A DNA stretch of 64,000 bases. Origin: Pyronema omphalodes (lineage: Eukaryota; Ascomycota; Pezizomycetes; Pezizales; Pyronemataceae). The position numbers were made by a program, and so were the translations under genes. Positions 32,934-43,899 of the stretch are shown here, one piece after another (position 1 is the stretch's first letter; each line of letters starts with the position of its first letter). The stretch lies in the NCBI GenBank assembly GCA_024516155.1, contig JAJJXM010000032.1, forward strand, positions 600,003 through 664,002. The letters run 5' to 3'. Below the pieces are notes generated by a model, which saw nothing but the letters and a program-made list of their open reading frames with translations, had not been told where the DNA came from and did not search any database.

Positions 32934-35142
32934 ATGTCAACAGGCAGTAAACCCAATACTTCCAACTCCAGCGCAGCAGCCGGGGGAGGTAATGGAAGCG
33001 GAGGCGGAGGAAAAGGAAAATCTAGAGCCCCTCGTGCTCCAAGAAGTAAAACTCCACATTCGCAAACGGGAGAAATGATCACTTATGATGATTTGTTTGA
33101 ACATTTACAACTTGGAATCCCGGGAATGATGGCTTCGGGAAATCTGTCGAATTTGTCAAATCATATTTCGGATTCGGGGAATCATTCGATAAATGCTGCT
33201 GCGGGGTCTGCTATTCAAGGGAATCAGGGTGCAGCGTCGAATATGGCTGGATCTGTGAGTTATACTCCTACGGTGGGATCTGCTGCTTCTGCTATGCCAG
33301 TTATTCCTCCAGTACCAAGTTCTGCCTCTTTAATCCAGCTTCGACAACTGCTGGGACAGCTTCGGGATACAGCTATTGCGAGGAGGGGGAGGAACGGGGG
33401 AGGATTTTCCGCATCGGCCGGGAACGGGAAGGCTGGTGGTAAAGGAGGGAAAGGCGGGGAGATGGGAGGCAAAGGGAAGGGGGGTAGTATGGGAGATAAA
33501 GGGAAAGGAAAGGCCGAGGACCTTTTAATACAAAAAGCAGTGAAAGAGGAGAAGAAGAAATTAAAGAAACGCAAAGCGGAGCCAGAACATAAGCGACCGT
33601 TAGCTATGGGAGCACATCAAGTGACAGGGCAGGGACCTGGTAAGTTTCTTCTCTTTTTTATTCCTGTTATAATTATGTTTTGGCACTCGGAATACGCTAA
33701 CCTTAACATCTCGCTTCCGTCCCTGTAGATCGGAAAAAACGTGCTCTAAACCCAGTAATCAAGCGCTCCCCTTCCAGTTCCCGGTCGCCGTCACCACCGC
33801 ATCAACCCCCAGCTCCATTACCTTTCATAGCACTAACCGACCTGGACTCCAATCCGGCACTCTACCAGATCCCACCCGTTACAGCTTCTTCCACCCATGC
33901 CGACCTTCTCCGTGCCTTTTCCGTCTCCTCCTTCCCCTCCTCCGACCTCTCACATCTAATCCCCGGCACCTCACCTCCCGATGAAGATTTCTCCAAAGCA
34001 AAACCCACCAACCAAGTCTCCATCACAACCTTTTCCTCCTTCCTAGAACCCTATTTCCGACCCTTCAACGAAGAAGACCTAGCCTTTCTCCGCGAGCGGG
34101 GAGATCGCGTTACCCCCTTCCTTATCCCAAAATTGGGACCACATTATGAACAAGCCTGGCGAGAGGAAGATAGAAACGCTCTCGGAGAGGATGTGAATCG
34201 ACCATTTGTAGGCGCTAGAGGTGCGCCTGGTGATATTACCGAAGAAGCTGTGGAACGAGAGGATATTTCTTGCGGCCCTTTGTTATCGAGATTACTCGCT
34301 GCCTACCTCCCGGAAAATGAATCAACATCATCACCCTTAGAATCACCCACAGCTGCAGCAACTCCGGCGACTCCGAGAACGTTTGCTACGACTTTACCAG
34401 GTGCTACCCCGGTCCCCATATCACCCACCCCCCCTGCAGCCGGTTATACCATCCCGACTATTAAAAGCGATTACCAAACCCTAGATGAACGAATCAGGAG
34501 GGAGATGATATACGTGGGCTTATTAGATCCGAATACGGAACTGGATTTCGATAATCGGTGTGATGATGAGGTTTCGGCTAGGTTGAGAATGCTGCAGAAA
34601 CAACTTAGGGATCAGGTTGAGGTTAATACTAAACGGAAGGAAAAAATTGCAGAGATTTTAAAAGAACAAATGGCTTATCAGGAATATGTTACGATTCTGG
34701 AGGATTTGGATAAACAGGTATGCTTGATATTGATATCCTTCTATCCATCCATCCATCCTTATCTTCCTCCTATCCCCCCCCCCCCCCCCCCCCCGCGCAT
34801 CCCCCTACTAACACCCCACAGGTCGAACAATCCTTCACCAAACGTTCCCGAAGTCTCAACAAACCCAAGAAAAAAAAACCCACCACCGCTTCCGGAAAAC
34901 TTAACCCATCATCATCATCATCATCGAACCTTCAACCATCAAGAGTCCAGGTGGATATTGGGGAACAGGCTAGGATCCTACTGGAACGGAGGAAACGTTG
35001 GATTGAAACTATTGGCCCGGTTTTTGATGGTGAGATTATGGCTATGCCCGGGAAGGGGAGGGGCGTTTTTGATGGGTTGAAGGAGAAGGACGGGAAGGAT
35101 AAGGATAAGGAGGTGGGGGTTAAGAGGGAGAGGGAGAGGTAG
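32934..35142 (+). CDS. Ada3/Ngg1, SAGA histone acetyltransferase module subunit
   Basis: Three exons, 32934-33639, 33729-34717 and 34822-35142, give 671 residues, close to the roughly 700 of yeast Ngg1. Ada3 links Ada2 and the acetyltransferase Gcn5 in SAGA/ADA and is nuclear. A Gly/Ser-rich N-terminus precedes TYDDLFEHLQLGIPGMM. A Gly/Lys-rich low-complexity part with GKGGKGGEMGGKGKG spans about 160-200, followed by a basic KKLKKRKAEPEHKR. The family core begins with FLEPYFRPFNEEDLAFLRE near 343, and the C-terminal Ada3 domain (DYQTLDERIRREMIYVGLL near 480, then a coiled coil to about 565) ends with ARILLERRKRWIETIGPVF. Introns are 89 and 104 bp; the second has CTAAC before its acceptor and a 20-base C run. 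Start chosen as the first ATG of the frame. Confidence 0.93.
33640..33728 (+). other. ADA3 intron 1
   Basis: 89 bp, donor GTAAGT, acceptor CTGTAG, with CTAACC-like sequence upstream of the acceptor as branch site. Removing it joins the two frames in phase 1. Confidence 0.88.
34718..34821 (+). other. ADA3 intron 2
   Basis: 104 bp, donor GTATGC, branch ACTAAC at 34807-34812, acceptor CCACAG. It carries an ATCC repeat and a C run (34774-34794). It lies between complete codons and joins two open frames. Confidence 0.85.
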
Positions 35143-36433
35143 GGGGATTGGTTGGTTCCTGGGGGCGGGTGGCGGGGGGGGGGGGGGGGTGATGAAGAGG
35201 GGGGGGGTGGGGGGGAGGGCAACGCAAAATAAAACAAAAGATATCGTAATGGAAATGCATAATCATAACCATCAGGAAATATGCTGATTTTCTGTACCTT
35301 ACTTGGTTTTCTCAACTTCATCTTGATTTTATGGTTTCTGAGAATCGGGAATCGGGAATGGGATGGGATGGTATTGCTTTTTTGACTTTTTTTGACTTTT
35401 TTTTTTGCATGGAGAGATGTTATTGTGTGGGTGTTGGGATACCTTGGATGGGATGGATGGGATGGGATGGGCTCTGGATACTTGGGATGGGATGGCATGG
35501 ATGGGATGGGATTGGGATTGGGATTGGGATTGGGATTGGGATTGGGATGCGGGATTGGGATTGGATGGATGGATGGGATCAGGCTCGGGATACTTGGGGT
35601 TCGGGATAGGAAGGGGATTGGCATTGGCACTCGGAGGCTTCTAGTAATATCAATATCAATATCAATATAAATATTCATAATCACAATTCTTTATCCCAGG
35701 AAAAACCATTATCATATTATCTTCCATACTGAATTCTTATGTTATACCATGTTATCTCAGTTGTTGGTCGTTGGTTGTTGGTTGTTGGTTGTTGGTTGTT
35801 GGTTGTGATGTTCCTTCTTTCTGTAAATATATAGAACATAAATGGGATTATATCGTGTTGCTGTGTTGTTGTGTTGCTGTGTTGCTGTGTTGTTGTGTTG
35901 CTGTGTTGCTGTGTTGCTGTGTTGCTGTGTTGCTGTGTTGCTGTGTTGCTGTGTTGCTGTGTTGCTGTGTTGCTGTGTTGCTGTGTTGCTGTGTTGCTGA
36001 GTAATGAAGAATACACAATCAATAATCAATAATGAAGTCCTGGCTGTTTAGATGTTTGTACCTGGAAGTGGAGGTTTATACCTGGAAGTGGAGGTGGGAA
36101 ATATTATGGGGCTTGATATAGCAGTGGTCAGATCATGGTATCAATGAAATTGAAATCAAATCGAATCGAATCGAATCGAATCGAATTGAATCGAATCGAA
36201 TCGAATCGAATCGAATTGAATCAAAAAAAAAGGAAAAAGGAAAAAAGAAAAAAAGAAAAAAAGAAAAATCAAAATCAAAATCAAAATCAAAATCAAAATC
36301 AAAATCAAAATCAATAGGAATAGTTATTTACTCCTCCAGGGAAAACATCTCTGATATCATCACCATCATCATATTACTGCGCTTCGAATAAGGATATCTC
36401 ATTTCCAGCACATCGGTTCTTTGCTGGAACGTA
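35143..36433. repeat. Microsatellite cluster, right border of the gene island
   Basis: Successive simple repeats: G runs (35170-35215), GGATGGGAT repeats (35440-35510), ATTGGG repeats (35509-35548), GTTGGTT repeats (35760-35806), an 8-bp TTGCTGTG array (35857-35999, about 17 units), AATCG repeats (36157-36222) and AAAATC repeats (36264-36312). The 3' UTR of ADA3 should lie in the first few hundred bases. Long ORFs here are translations of the repeats. The inverted duplication begins just to the right. Confidence 0.9.
35857..35999 (+). repeat. (TTGCTGTG)n array
   Basis: About 17 units of 8 bp with a few TTG variants near the left end. Because 8 is not a multiple of three, all frames are open and encode an eight-residue NTATQQHS-type repeat; this is not evidence of a gene. 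Confidence 0.95.
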
Positions 36434-36853
36434 ATGGCATCCATCACGACCGGTCGAAACACACCTACCTCGGAATTCTGGGCTACGGACACGGAAAGTG
36501 ATATCCCAAGCGCAAAGACTGGACATTTCCTCCTCCGAGTCGTCTGTGACAGGCCAAATTTCGATCAGGATGTTCTGGTGGTTGTCAATGAAAATGGAAG
36601 TATCATCAATGCAATGGCAGTATTTGAGAAAACGATCTTGGACGATGCTGCAAAAGCGGGTAGCCGACATAATTGGAATTACACTATCAAGTTCATTGAG
36701 TTAATTGCTACAGACGACAACGGCGGGCGGTCGATTGCTATTTCAATTTCGCAGCTGATACACATGATTTGGAAACTTCCAAGAAGCCCTGGTCTAATTA
36801 AACCATCTTTCTTCTCAAAGGGACATTCTAATAAGATTCTAGTTACACTGTAG
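36434..36853 (+). CDS. Q3: conserved small protein of unknown function
   Basis: 139 residues, from ATG 36434 (MASITTGRNTPTSEFW) to TAG 36851-36853. It aligns along its length with Q2: FLLRVVCDRPNFDQDV, LVVVNENGSIINAMAVF, ISISQLIHMIWKLPRSPG and the end ILVTL. One small N-terminal extension (MASITT) precedes the family start. No signal peptide, membrane helix or known motif. It is oriented away from the gene island, mirror-image to Q2, and is followed by an R module, as Q2 is. The frame has survived clear nucleotide divergence from Q2, which suggests protein-level constraint, but this needs a substitution-rate test. Function is unknown. Confidence 0.65.
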   Translation: MASITTGRNTPTSEFWATDTESDIPSAKTGHFLLRVVCDRPNFDQDVLVVVNENGSIINAMAVFEKTILDDAAKAGSRHNWNYTIKFIELIATDDNGGRSIAISISQLIHMIWKLPRSPGLIKPSFFSKGHSNKILVTL

Positions 36854-37729
36854 GTGTAAATTCTTTCCATTGGTTATTGTATCTTCCAAAAACATCTGGC
36901 TAACCTCTTGAAGTTTCTAATTGACATCGGCAAATACCTAGCATCATAGCCGGGGTATTTTCCATCTTTTTTGAAGATTTACTATCTTTGTCAAGTTTTG
37001 GGTGCACAGGATGGAGGTAATTGGGAGGGGCTGGGTAATGTCTTCTGAATATCTTTTTTGTTGTCAACTACACCAAGGTAATCATGGCGACGGTCATGAG
37101 GCGCAGTATAATATTACAGCCTCCTTATTACAAGTGGAGAAGGTAGTTGGCTACAAAGCTGTGAAGCACATATGGGATGGAGGGGGAAAGACACAATGCA
37201 TAATTCAAGGATATTTATTTAACCTTGACATTACTCCATCAGGGTTTTTCTGTTGACTCGGCCGTGAAGAGTTCAGATCATGTGCAGCTGAAGAATTCCA
37301 CTTGTATGAGACAAGATAATCAATCAAGACGATGAGCTACGATTGTGGCGATATTCAGATAAACCAGTCATCAGTGTTGACCTTGGTCATCAAGCTATTC
37401 AATTAAATAAAAAAACTATCACTCGGATATGAATTCTCAGCTATACCATACCCATAGCGTTGTCTAACAGTTTCATCCAAGATATACATATGTCCTATGA
37501 CTTTCTTGGATTGCAGACAGGGAATTCATAACATTCAGTGAAAAATGATTGAAAAATGATGAGTAGCATAACGATACAACTTGGCACGGGGTTTAAGCTG
37601 TTGTCAGTATTCTTTCCAAACGCAATATCACGTGACAAATCGCGATCCAGCCGATGGAATGAACTTTGTCAGTTTCTGTCACGCTGTGTTCGATTTGCCC
37701 GTGATCAACCATCCATGATCTTCATTATT
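36854..37729 (+). repeat. R module (Ra), diverged part of the right arm
   Basis: Inverted, diverged homologue of 24421-25361. It also aligns with 43900-44460 (Rb) and 44570-45010 (Rc) inside unit 1, so R occurs three times within about 8 kb. Landmarks are ATCACGTGACAAATCGCGAT near 37627, and the CAGCTGAAGA and GATGAGACAAGA words. From about 37730 onward the sequence becomes nearly identical to the start of units 2, 3 and 4. Confidence 0.75.
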
Positions 37730-38767
37730 AAGAATAACATTGGAATAATGAGTAGTCTTACGGAGTTGGTCTAATACGGTAGCCTTCGCCTCGAGGCTGG
37801 AGTTCGGTTGTCCAGCGCTAGCCGTAATCTCAGCCCTAACAGGAACTAAGTCAACGACTTCTAAAACTGAAGTAAAACAGTTATGTAGGATTTATCTCGA
37901 TTGTGAATTAAAAATCACTGTACTTCAGTGGCTTACATACGAGTCTCTGATTATCAGACTACGGGAAAAGAAAACGGGCGATGAGTCGCTCAGGAGATCT
38001 GATGAATACAGGAGGTTTGAGATGGTTGATATTTTAGCAACTGCGTAACTACAGTCATCATTGATTGGTTAATAGAGGCAGGAGGAATAAAGTACCATTC
38101 GCGAGGAGTGAAACGAGGCCGCAGAGAAAAAAAAAACCTCGAAGGAAAAACAACGGCCCAGGAATACAAACTCCAAAACAAAAAAGACGGCAGGCCAAGA
38201 ACAGCAGTACAACAACCATAGAAGGGGACGTAAGAAGAAAAGCACAGTCCGCGACGTTTCGGAACATGGCAACCATATACGGGGAGACCATAAGGTCGGG
38301 AATGCTATGTCCGGAGCGGATGAAAAGACTCCGAAAGTAAGGTTTACTTTGATTGGTTGATAGCAGTCCATCCACTCGAACTGAACTTCGAAATATTGTT
38401 TCCACGAATGGGCTTGAATAGGTGCAGGGCGTTCTTCGGATTCGATTGCAAATAGCTGGGCGACTCCAAATTCCCGCCACCGGCGATAGTCGCGACGACA
38501 TCAAGTCACTGGTGATAGACCAAAATATAAATAGAAAACCAGACAAAAAGCAAGACAAAAAAAACATAAAAATGAAAACATTAAAATGAAAAAATAAAAA
38601 AAGTAATCATAAATAGAATAAAAAATAAGAAATAAAATAATAAAATAATAAAATAATAAATAAAATAAAAAATAAAAAATAAATGCACACCGGAAAGCGA
38701 CCCAAAGAACGAACAGAACTCCAAACGCCAAAAGTCAAGAATCCAGAACCCCGAAAATCCATAGAAA

Positions 38768-40068
38768 TACATTCGGCTTTAACTAGGCATAGCTAGTCTT
38801 CTCTGACTTCCCAGCAGTGGGGATACTCGCAACTTAATCGAGAGTTTGAAATAGGCCTCAACTCCAGAACGCCAAACCGCCGTAGAAATACATTCGGCTT
38901 TAACTAGGCATAGCTAGTCTTCTCCGACTTCCCAGCAATGGGGATACTCGCAACTTAATCGAGAGTTTGAAATAGGCCTCAACTCCAGAACTGCAAACGC
39001 CAGAACGCCAGAATCCGGAACGCCAAACCGCCGTAGAAATACATTCGGCTTTAACTAGGCATAGCTAGTCTTCTCCGACTTCCCAGCAATGGGGATACTC
39101 GCAACTTAATCGAGAGTTTGGAAATAGGCCTCAACTCCTACATTCGGCTTTAACTAGGCATAGCTAGTCTTCTCCGACTTCCCAGCAATGGGGATACTCG
39201 CAACTTAATCGAGAGTTTGAAATAGGCCTCAACTCCTACATTCGGCTTTAACTAGGCATAGCTAGTCTTCTCCGACTTCCCAGCAGTGGGGATACTCGCA
39301 ACTTAATCGAGAGTTTGAAATAGGCCTCAACTCCAGAACTGCAAACGCCAGAACGCCAGAATCCGGAACGCCAAACCGCCGTAGAAATACATTCGGCTTT
39401 AACTAGGCATAGCTAGTCTTCTCCGACTTCCCAGCAGTGGGGATACTCGCAACTTAATCGAGAGTTTGAAATAGGCCTCAACTCCAGAACGCCAAACCGC
39501 CGTAGAAATACATTCGGCTTTAACTAGGCATAGCTAGTCTTCTCCGACTTCCCAGCAGTGGGGATACTCGCAACTTAATCGAGAGTTTGAAATAGGCCTC
39601 AACTCCAGAACGCCAAACCGCCGTAGAAATACATTCGGCTTTAACTAGGCATAGCTAGTCTTCTCCGACTTCCCAGCAATGGGGATACTCGCAACTTAAT
39701 CGAGAGTTTGAAATAGGCCTCAACTCCAGAACTGCAAACGCCAGAACGCCAGAATCCGGAACGCCAAACCGCCGTAGAAATACATTCGGCTTTAACTAGG
39801 CATAGCTAGTCTTCTCCGACTTCCCAGCAGTGGGGATACTCGCAACTTAATCGAGAGTTTGGAAATAGGCCTCAACTCCTACATTCGGCTTTAACTAGGC
39901 ATAGCTAGTCTTCTCCGACTTCCCAGCAATGGGGATACTCGCAACTTAATCGAGAGTTTGGAAATAGGCCTCAACTCCTACATTCGGCTTTAACTAGGCA
40001 TAGCTAGTCTTCTCCGACTTCCCAGCAATGGGGATACTCGCAACTTAATCGAGAGTTTGAAATAGGCC
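38768..40068 (+). repeat. VNTR array, unit 1 (11 monomers)
   Basis: Monomer starts TACATTCGGCTTTAACTAGG and ends CAACTCC. Three length classes occur: 98 bp, 121 bp (with an added AGAACGCCAAACCGCCGTAG segment) and 151 bp (with a longer spacer). The classes are interspersed in blocks, which suggests higher-order duplication. Confidence 0.95.
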
Positions 40069-40344
40069 AATAAACAAACAGAAAACGAAACAGCTCAAGC
40101 CACCAAAAACAGTCCAAAGGCATTCCGGAAAACTCATCTCAAATTCAAAAGGCCACACTCCAGAACTCCAAGACTCGCAAAAGTATAACTCCAAAATTCC
40201 CTAGAAATATATTTTACCTTCGACCGGGGATAGCTGTGTGTTTTCCAAAATTCTCGTCCTTCAATTGGGGGTACTCCGGAGTTCATGGCGCGTTGAATTA
40301 ATGGCAGTACAAGTCAAGGTCTGTTTATCGAAATTCATCCGTGC

Positions 40345-40526
40345 TATATGGTGCAACAAAAGCTCGATTGATTCACAAGTCGGGGGAGAGTTTATCGTTT
40401 ATCTAGATTTACTGTGACTGGATTGCATCTGGGAGGTATATGGTGCTACAATGGCGATATGGAATCAGAAGTCGGGGAGAATCATAGTTTATATAAATAC
40501 ACTTCAACTGGATTATATCTGGGAGG
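40345..40526 (+). repeat. Two diverged 92/90-bp tandem repeats
   Basis: Copies start TATATGGTGC at 40345 and 40437 and each end CTGGGAGG. They share AAGTCGGGG and GACTGGATT-type words with each other, and AGTCGG with the VNTR monomer, and have nearly its period. Present at the same place in each unit and in the left arm. Confidence 0.7.
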
Positions 40527-41568
40527 GGTCCACGAAGGGGATATCTTGATGCCATCACCTGAGGTATACCATTTTACCGCTCATCCGTCATACGCCTGAA
40601 ATCCTTGAATCGTCATGCGTATTGCATGATTTTCTCATCCTAGAAAGTGTTCTCCTGATACCTAACACAACAGTTTCGGCATCTGGGTGCTGGAAAATGG
40701 TGTTGACTCGTGATCACAGTAATTCCTTGGCAACAGTGGTGGACTAGATCCGCAATCCTTTTTCCATGCTCCGAATTTTTGACCATGGTATGACAAAACG
40801 TGACGAGAAAATACATCAGTGTACACTGTATACTGTAACCGGATCCTGGATATTGGATACTGGATACTGTAACCGGATCCTGGATATTGGATACTGGATA
40901 CTGGACAGTGTATACTGGACGTTAGACACCGGGCAACGAGCACTGGACACTGGACACGGCACCGGACTGATTTTCATTTTCACTTTTGTGGTTGTCGAGA
41001 CTAATCCGAGTAGAGAATTCCTGCTTCCTTTCAGACAGTGCCTGTGCGCTGTTTCAGAGCAGGTGGGCTGTCTTTGCATTTTTTCGTTTTGAACATACTG
41101 TTCGAAGACGTGTACGTGCCTAGATAGATTGCACTCCTGAGTAATTGGGCGTGAACGGTGAATGTCTTCCCCAACTCCAGAATCAGGCAATGTTAGTACA
41201 ACCGTATGGGGGATGAGGCCTCTTGAGATATCCAGTAACAGTAAATCCTCACTGTCTTGCAAAGAATCTTTGGTTTCAATAGCATTCTTTCATAGATAGC
41301 CTGTAGCTTTTAGCCCGTACACGAGAAGTATCATGGTTCCACCAAAAGCATATTTGATGTTTGCCACACGTAATGCTAATGTGCATTAACCAACCGGATT
41401 ACATGTCACGGATTTGATATGGCAATTAGTAACGATGGGAGTAAACAACGATAATGCAAGTACAGCATTTGCCTCTTTAGCCCTCGATTGAACCTCTATA
41501 TACTCTACCCAATTTTAACCAAAGAAACCTCACATCATTCCATAGGCAAGTGCAATACGATTCAACCA

Positions 41569-41793
41569 ATGAAAACTTTGAGCCGATTTTCCGTTACTGG
41601 TTATATGACGCAAGGATTAGTAAATACCAATCTTGCGTCAAGTCTTCTTCTCGATCTTTGGCCCAAAAACCTTGAGGATTCGGTGCTTGAGGCTAACATT
41701 GGCCTGAGCGGTATTCACATTGGTGTGGAAGCCATATTAGTATCACACAGTGATACTGCAATACATCCATTGTCCATGAAGTGCCCAAAATAA
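41569..41793 (+). CDS. Hypothetical 74-residue ORF in the macrosatellite unit
   Basis: ATG at 41569 opens a frame with protein-like composition (LLLDLWPKNLEDSVLEANIG) ending at TAA 41791-41793. Identical frames are at 49163-49387 and 58396-58620. No family recognised. The near-identity of the units gives no coding test. The MITE in unit 2 inserted about 45 bp downstream. Confidence 0.2.
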   Translation: MKTLSRFSVTGYMTQGLVNTNLASSLLLDLWPKNLEDSVLEANIGLSGIHIGVEAILVSHSDTAIHPLSMKCPK

Positions 41794-43899
41794 AAGGCTT
41801 AGGAACTTTGGTTTCACGCGAGGGCTCGATTCTAAGCATGTCATATCACTCGCTTAACTCTTCATCGGTTATCCTTCAGACTCACTTACAGCTTACTAGA
41901 AAGCAGTGGAAAAGATTCCAGAAAGGTCCCGGCGAGTGTGGTGAGGCATTGGGAACAGGGCATTGGGGCGGCTCATTAGGTGAGTTCGACCACGAGGGCA
42001 GGATATCTGTCTTTCCTTTTGTCCCGCATACGGCTTCAAGGCCTCTATCGGCATATGATCGAAATCAAATCATATCAAATCACATCAACCTAACCTCAAA
42101 CTACCTTTGAACCCCACCTCCCCCACACCGACCCCGCCCCACCTTTCCGAGCTCCATTAATACCGAATCTACCTTTGTGGCCTTTGCCAGGTGAAATACT
42201 AGTAGAGCCCAAGAATAGTGAGAATGAAAAGGTGGAATCATAGAGCGATAAGAGAACCTGCGAGGATCGAAATGTCGAACAAGAGACAGATTGCCAGCCC
42301 TAATCTAATCTCCCCTCTGCGCTAATCCCATCTGGATAAACCCAATCAACTCTCACCCCATCATAACCACAGAAGAGTCACAAAACAATACCAAACCGAA
42401 GATAGAGAAGTACACTACAGCTCTACAAGCCGTCTGATCTTTGGGAGCTAAGCACCAAAGCCCAATATATAACGGAAGATTAACTGCAGTATATATCTCA
42501 CTTTTTCATCCATAACCATACCACAAACTGTAAGTGCAGACATTCCAAAATATATTTTAGTATAAAATATATATGGTACGAAATGTATTTTGTGTGGACA
42601 ACTGAGTAGAGCTAGCTTCTTGGCAATGTCTTGGCATATATAAAAATATAAATTCTGATTATTGAGCGCCGAGTGATGATTGATGAGCCGGTTTTCCGAT
42701 ACAAAGCCATCCAAAAGCCGATTAGGAAGCATCGAGTGATGACCCCTGAACTTGGTTTCCCAAAGCAGGGACACCGAAAACGTACTAGCGTAATATCATT
42801 ATGTAACACTCGGCTTGTGCCATGCGCAATCCGGTAACCGTGCCCTCGCTATGTTGAGGATGGTGGAGCGTACACCCCCGCCTTCACTAGTCACATGTAA
42901 TCACTCGCACTCAATACCGGCGCCAAGCCAGCTTCCCCATGACGGTTCCCTGTGAATACCGGTAAATTTTCCCGTCCGGGCCCTACCGTTATAGGCAAGT
43001 TTCACTGTATATCCTATGCCTATTAGTGTATGGCGTGCATAACAGAGCCTCACTAGTGATGCATTCAAAAGTTCCCTCTGCCACCAACACATGGGTGACT
43101 TTCAAACGCTATCTACTCCACAACCACGCCTCCAAATCGATTTTTGAAACCCAAGAATCGTTCTCCGAGTTGCATTCTACAAGCGCGGGGCTTTGAAAAT
43201 AACGTTCTTTTTTTCGTTGCGAGGTGGAGATACGGTCGGCGCGGGGAGGGTTGTTGTGAGCGCCTTAGACCCCTATCGCGCTATCTCTACTAAGTGGCCG
43301 ACACCATACAACATGATTACACCATTGTTCAAAAAATAAAAATAAAACCCAAAAAAACAACATTAGGCTAAAAAGAGACGAATATCGAGTGCTATTACAT
43401 GTTCATTTGCTAATCTTTCGTTCCTTTATTTGATCCTGGCAGTATGTTCACTCGCAATCATATACTCTCGCAAGCACATCTCATTCTTTTCTATGTAGAG
43501 TAGCACAAAGTAACACTGCACACAGTCGCATAACATGCCCTTCCTGGCTCCTCACTGCTGAACTCAGTGTATCAAAGGCCTCACTTGGAATCCGCTGCCT
43601 GGCTCATACTCCTACACATTTTCGGTTCATAGAAACGATACAAGGCAACAAGGAAGCAATAGAAGAAGAAAGATGCTCCACCAAACTACAGCAAGATTCC
43701 ATGAAAGCAACACTATGAACAGGGAATACAGCAGAAATATCAATTGGAGTAAGATAAACACATCAAGTCCGGCAGCCATCCATTCTTTGTGCAGGGCTGA
43801 CCGGCATTGTAGACCGGTCGGGCATCCAGAAGCACGATGCGCCAAGAGGAGGGCATTGTAGACCTCTGCTTGTTCAGGGAATATTTATGCGTTGACATT

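Noticed and set aside
35717..36029. Frames of about 75-100 codons encoding an NTATQQHS-type repeat
   Set aside because: An 8-bp repeat without stops is open in all frames; this is microsatellite translation.
38768..40068. VNTR arrays considered as CRISPR
   Set aside because: Monomers of 98-151 bp are contiguous and spacers are shared, not unique; the host is a eukaryote.
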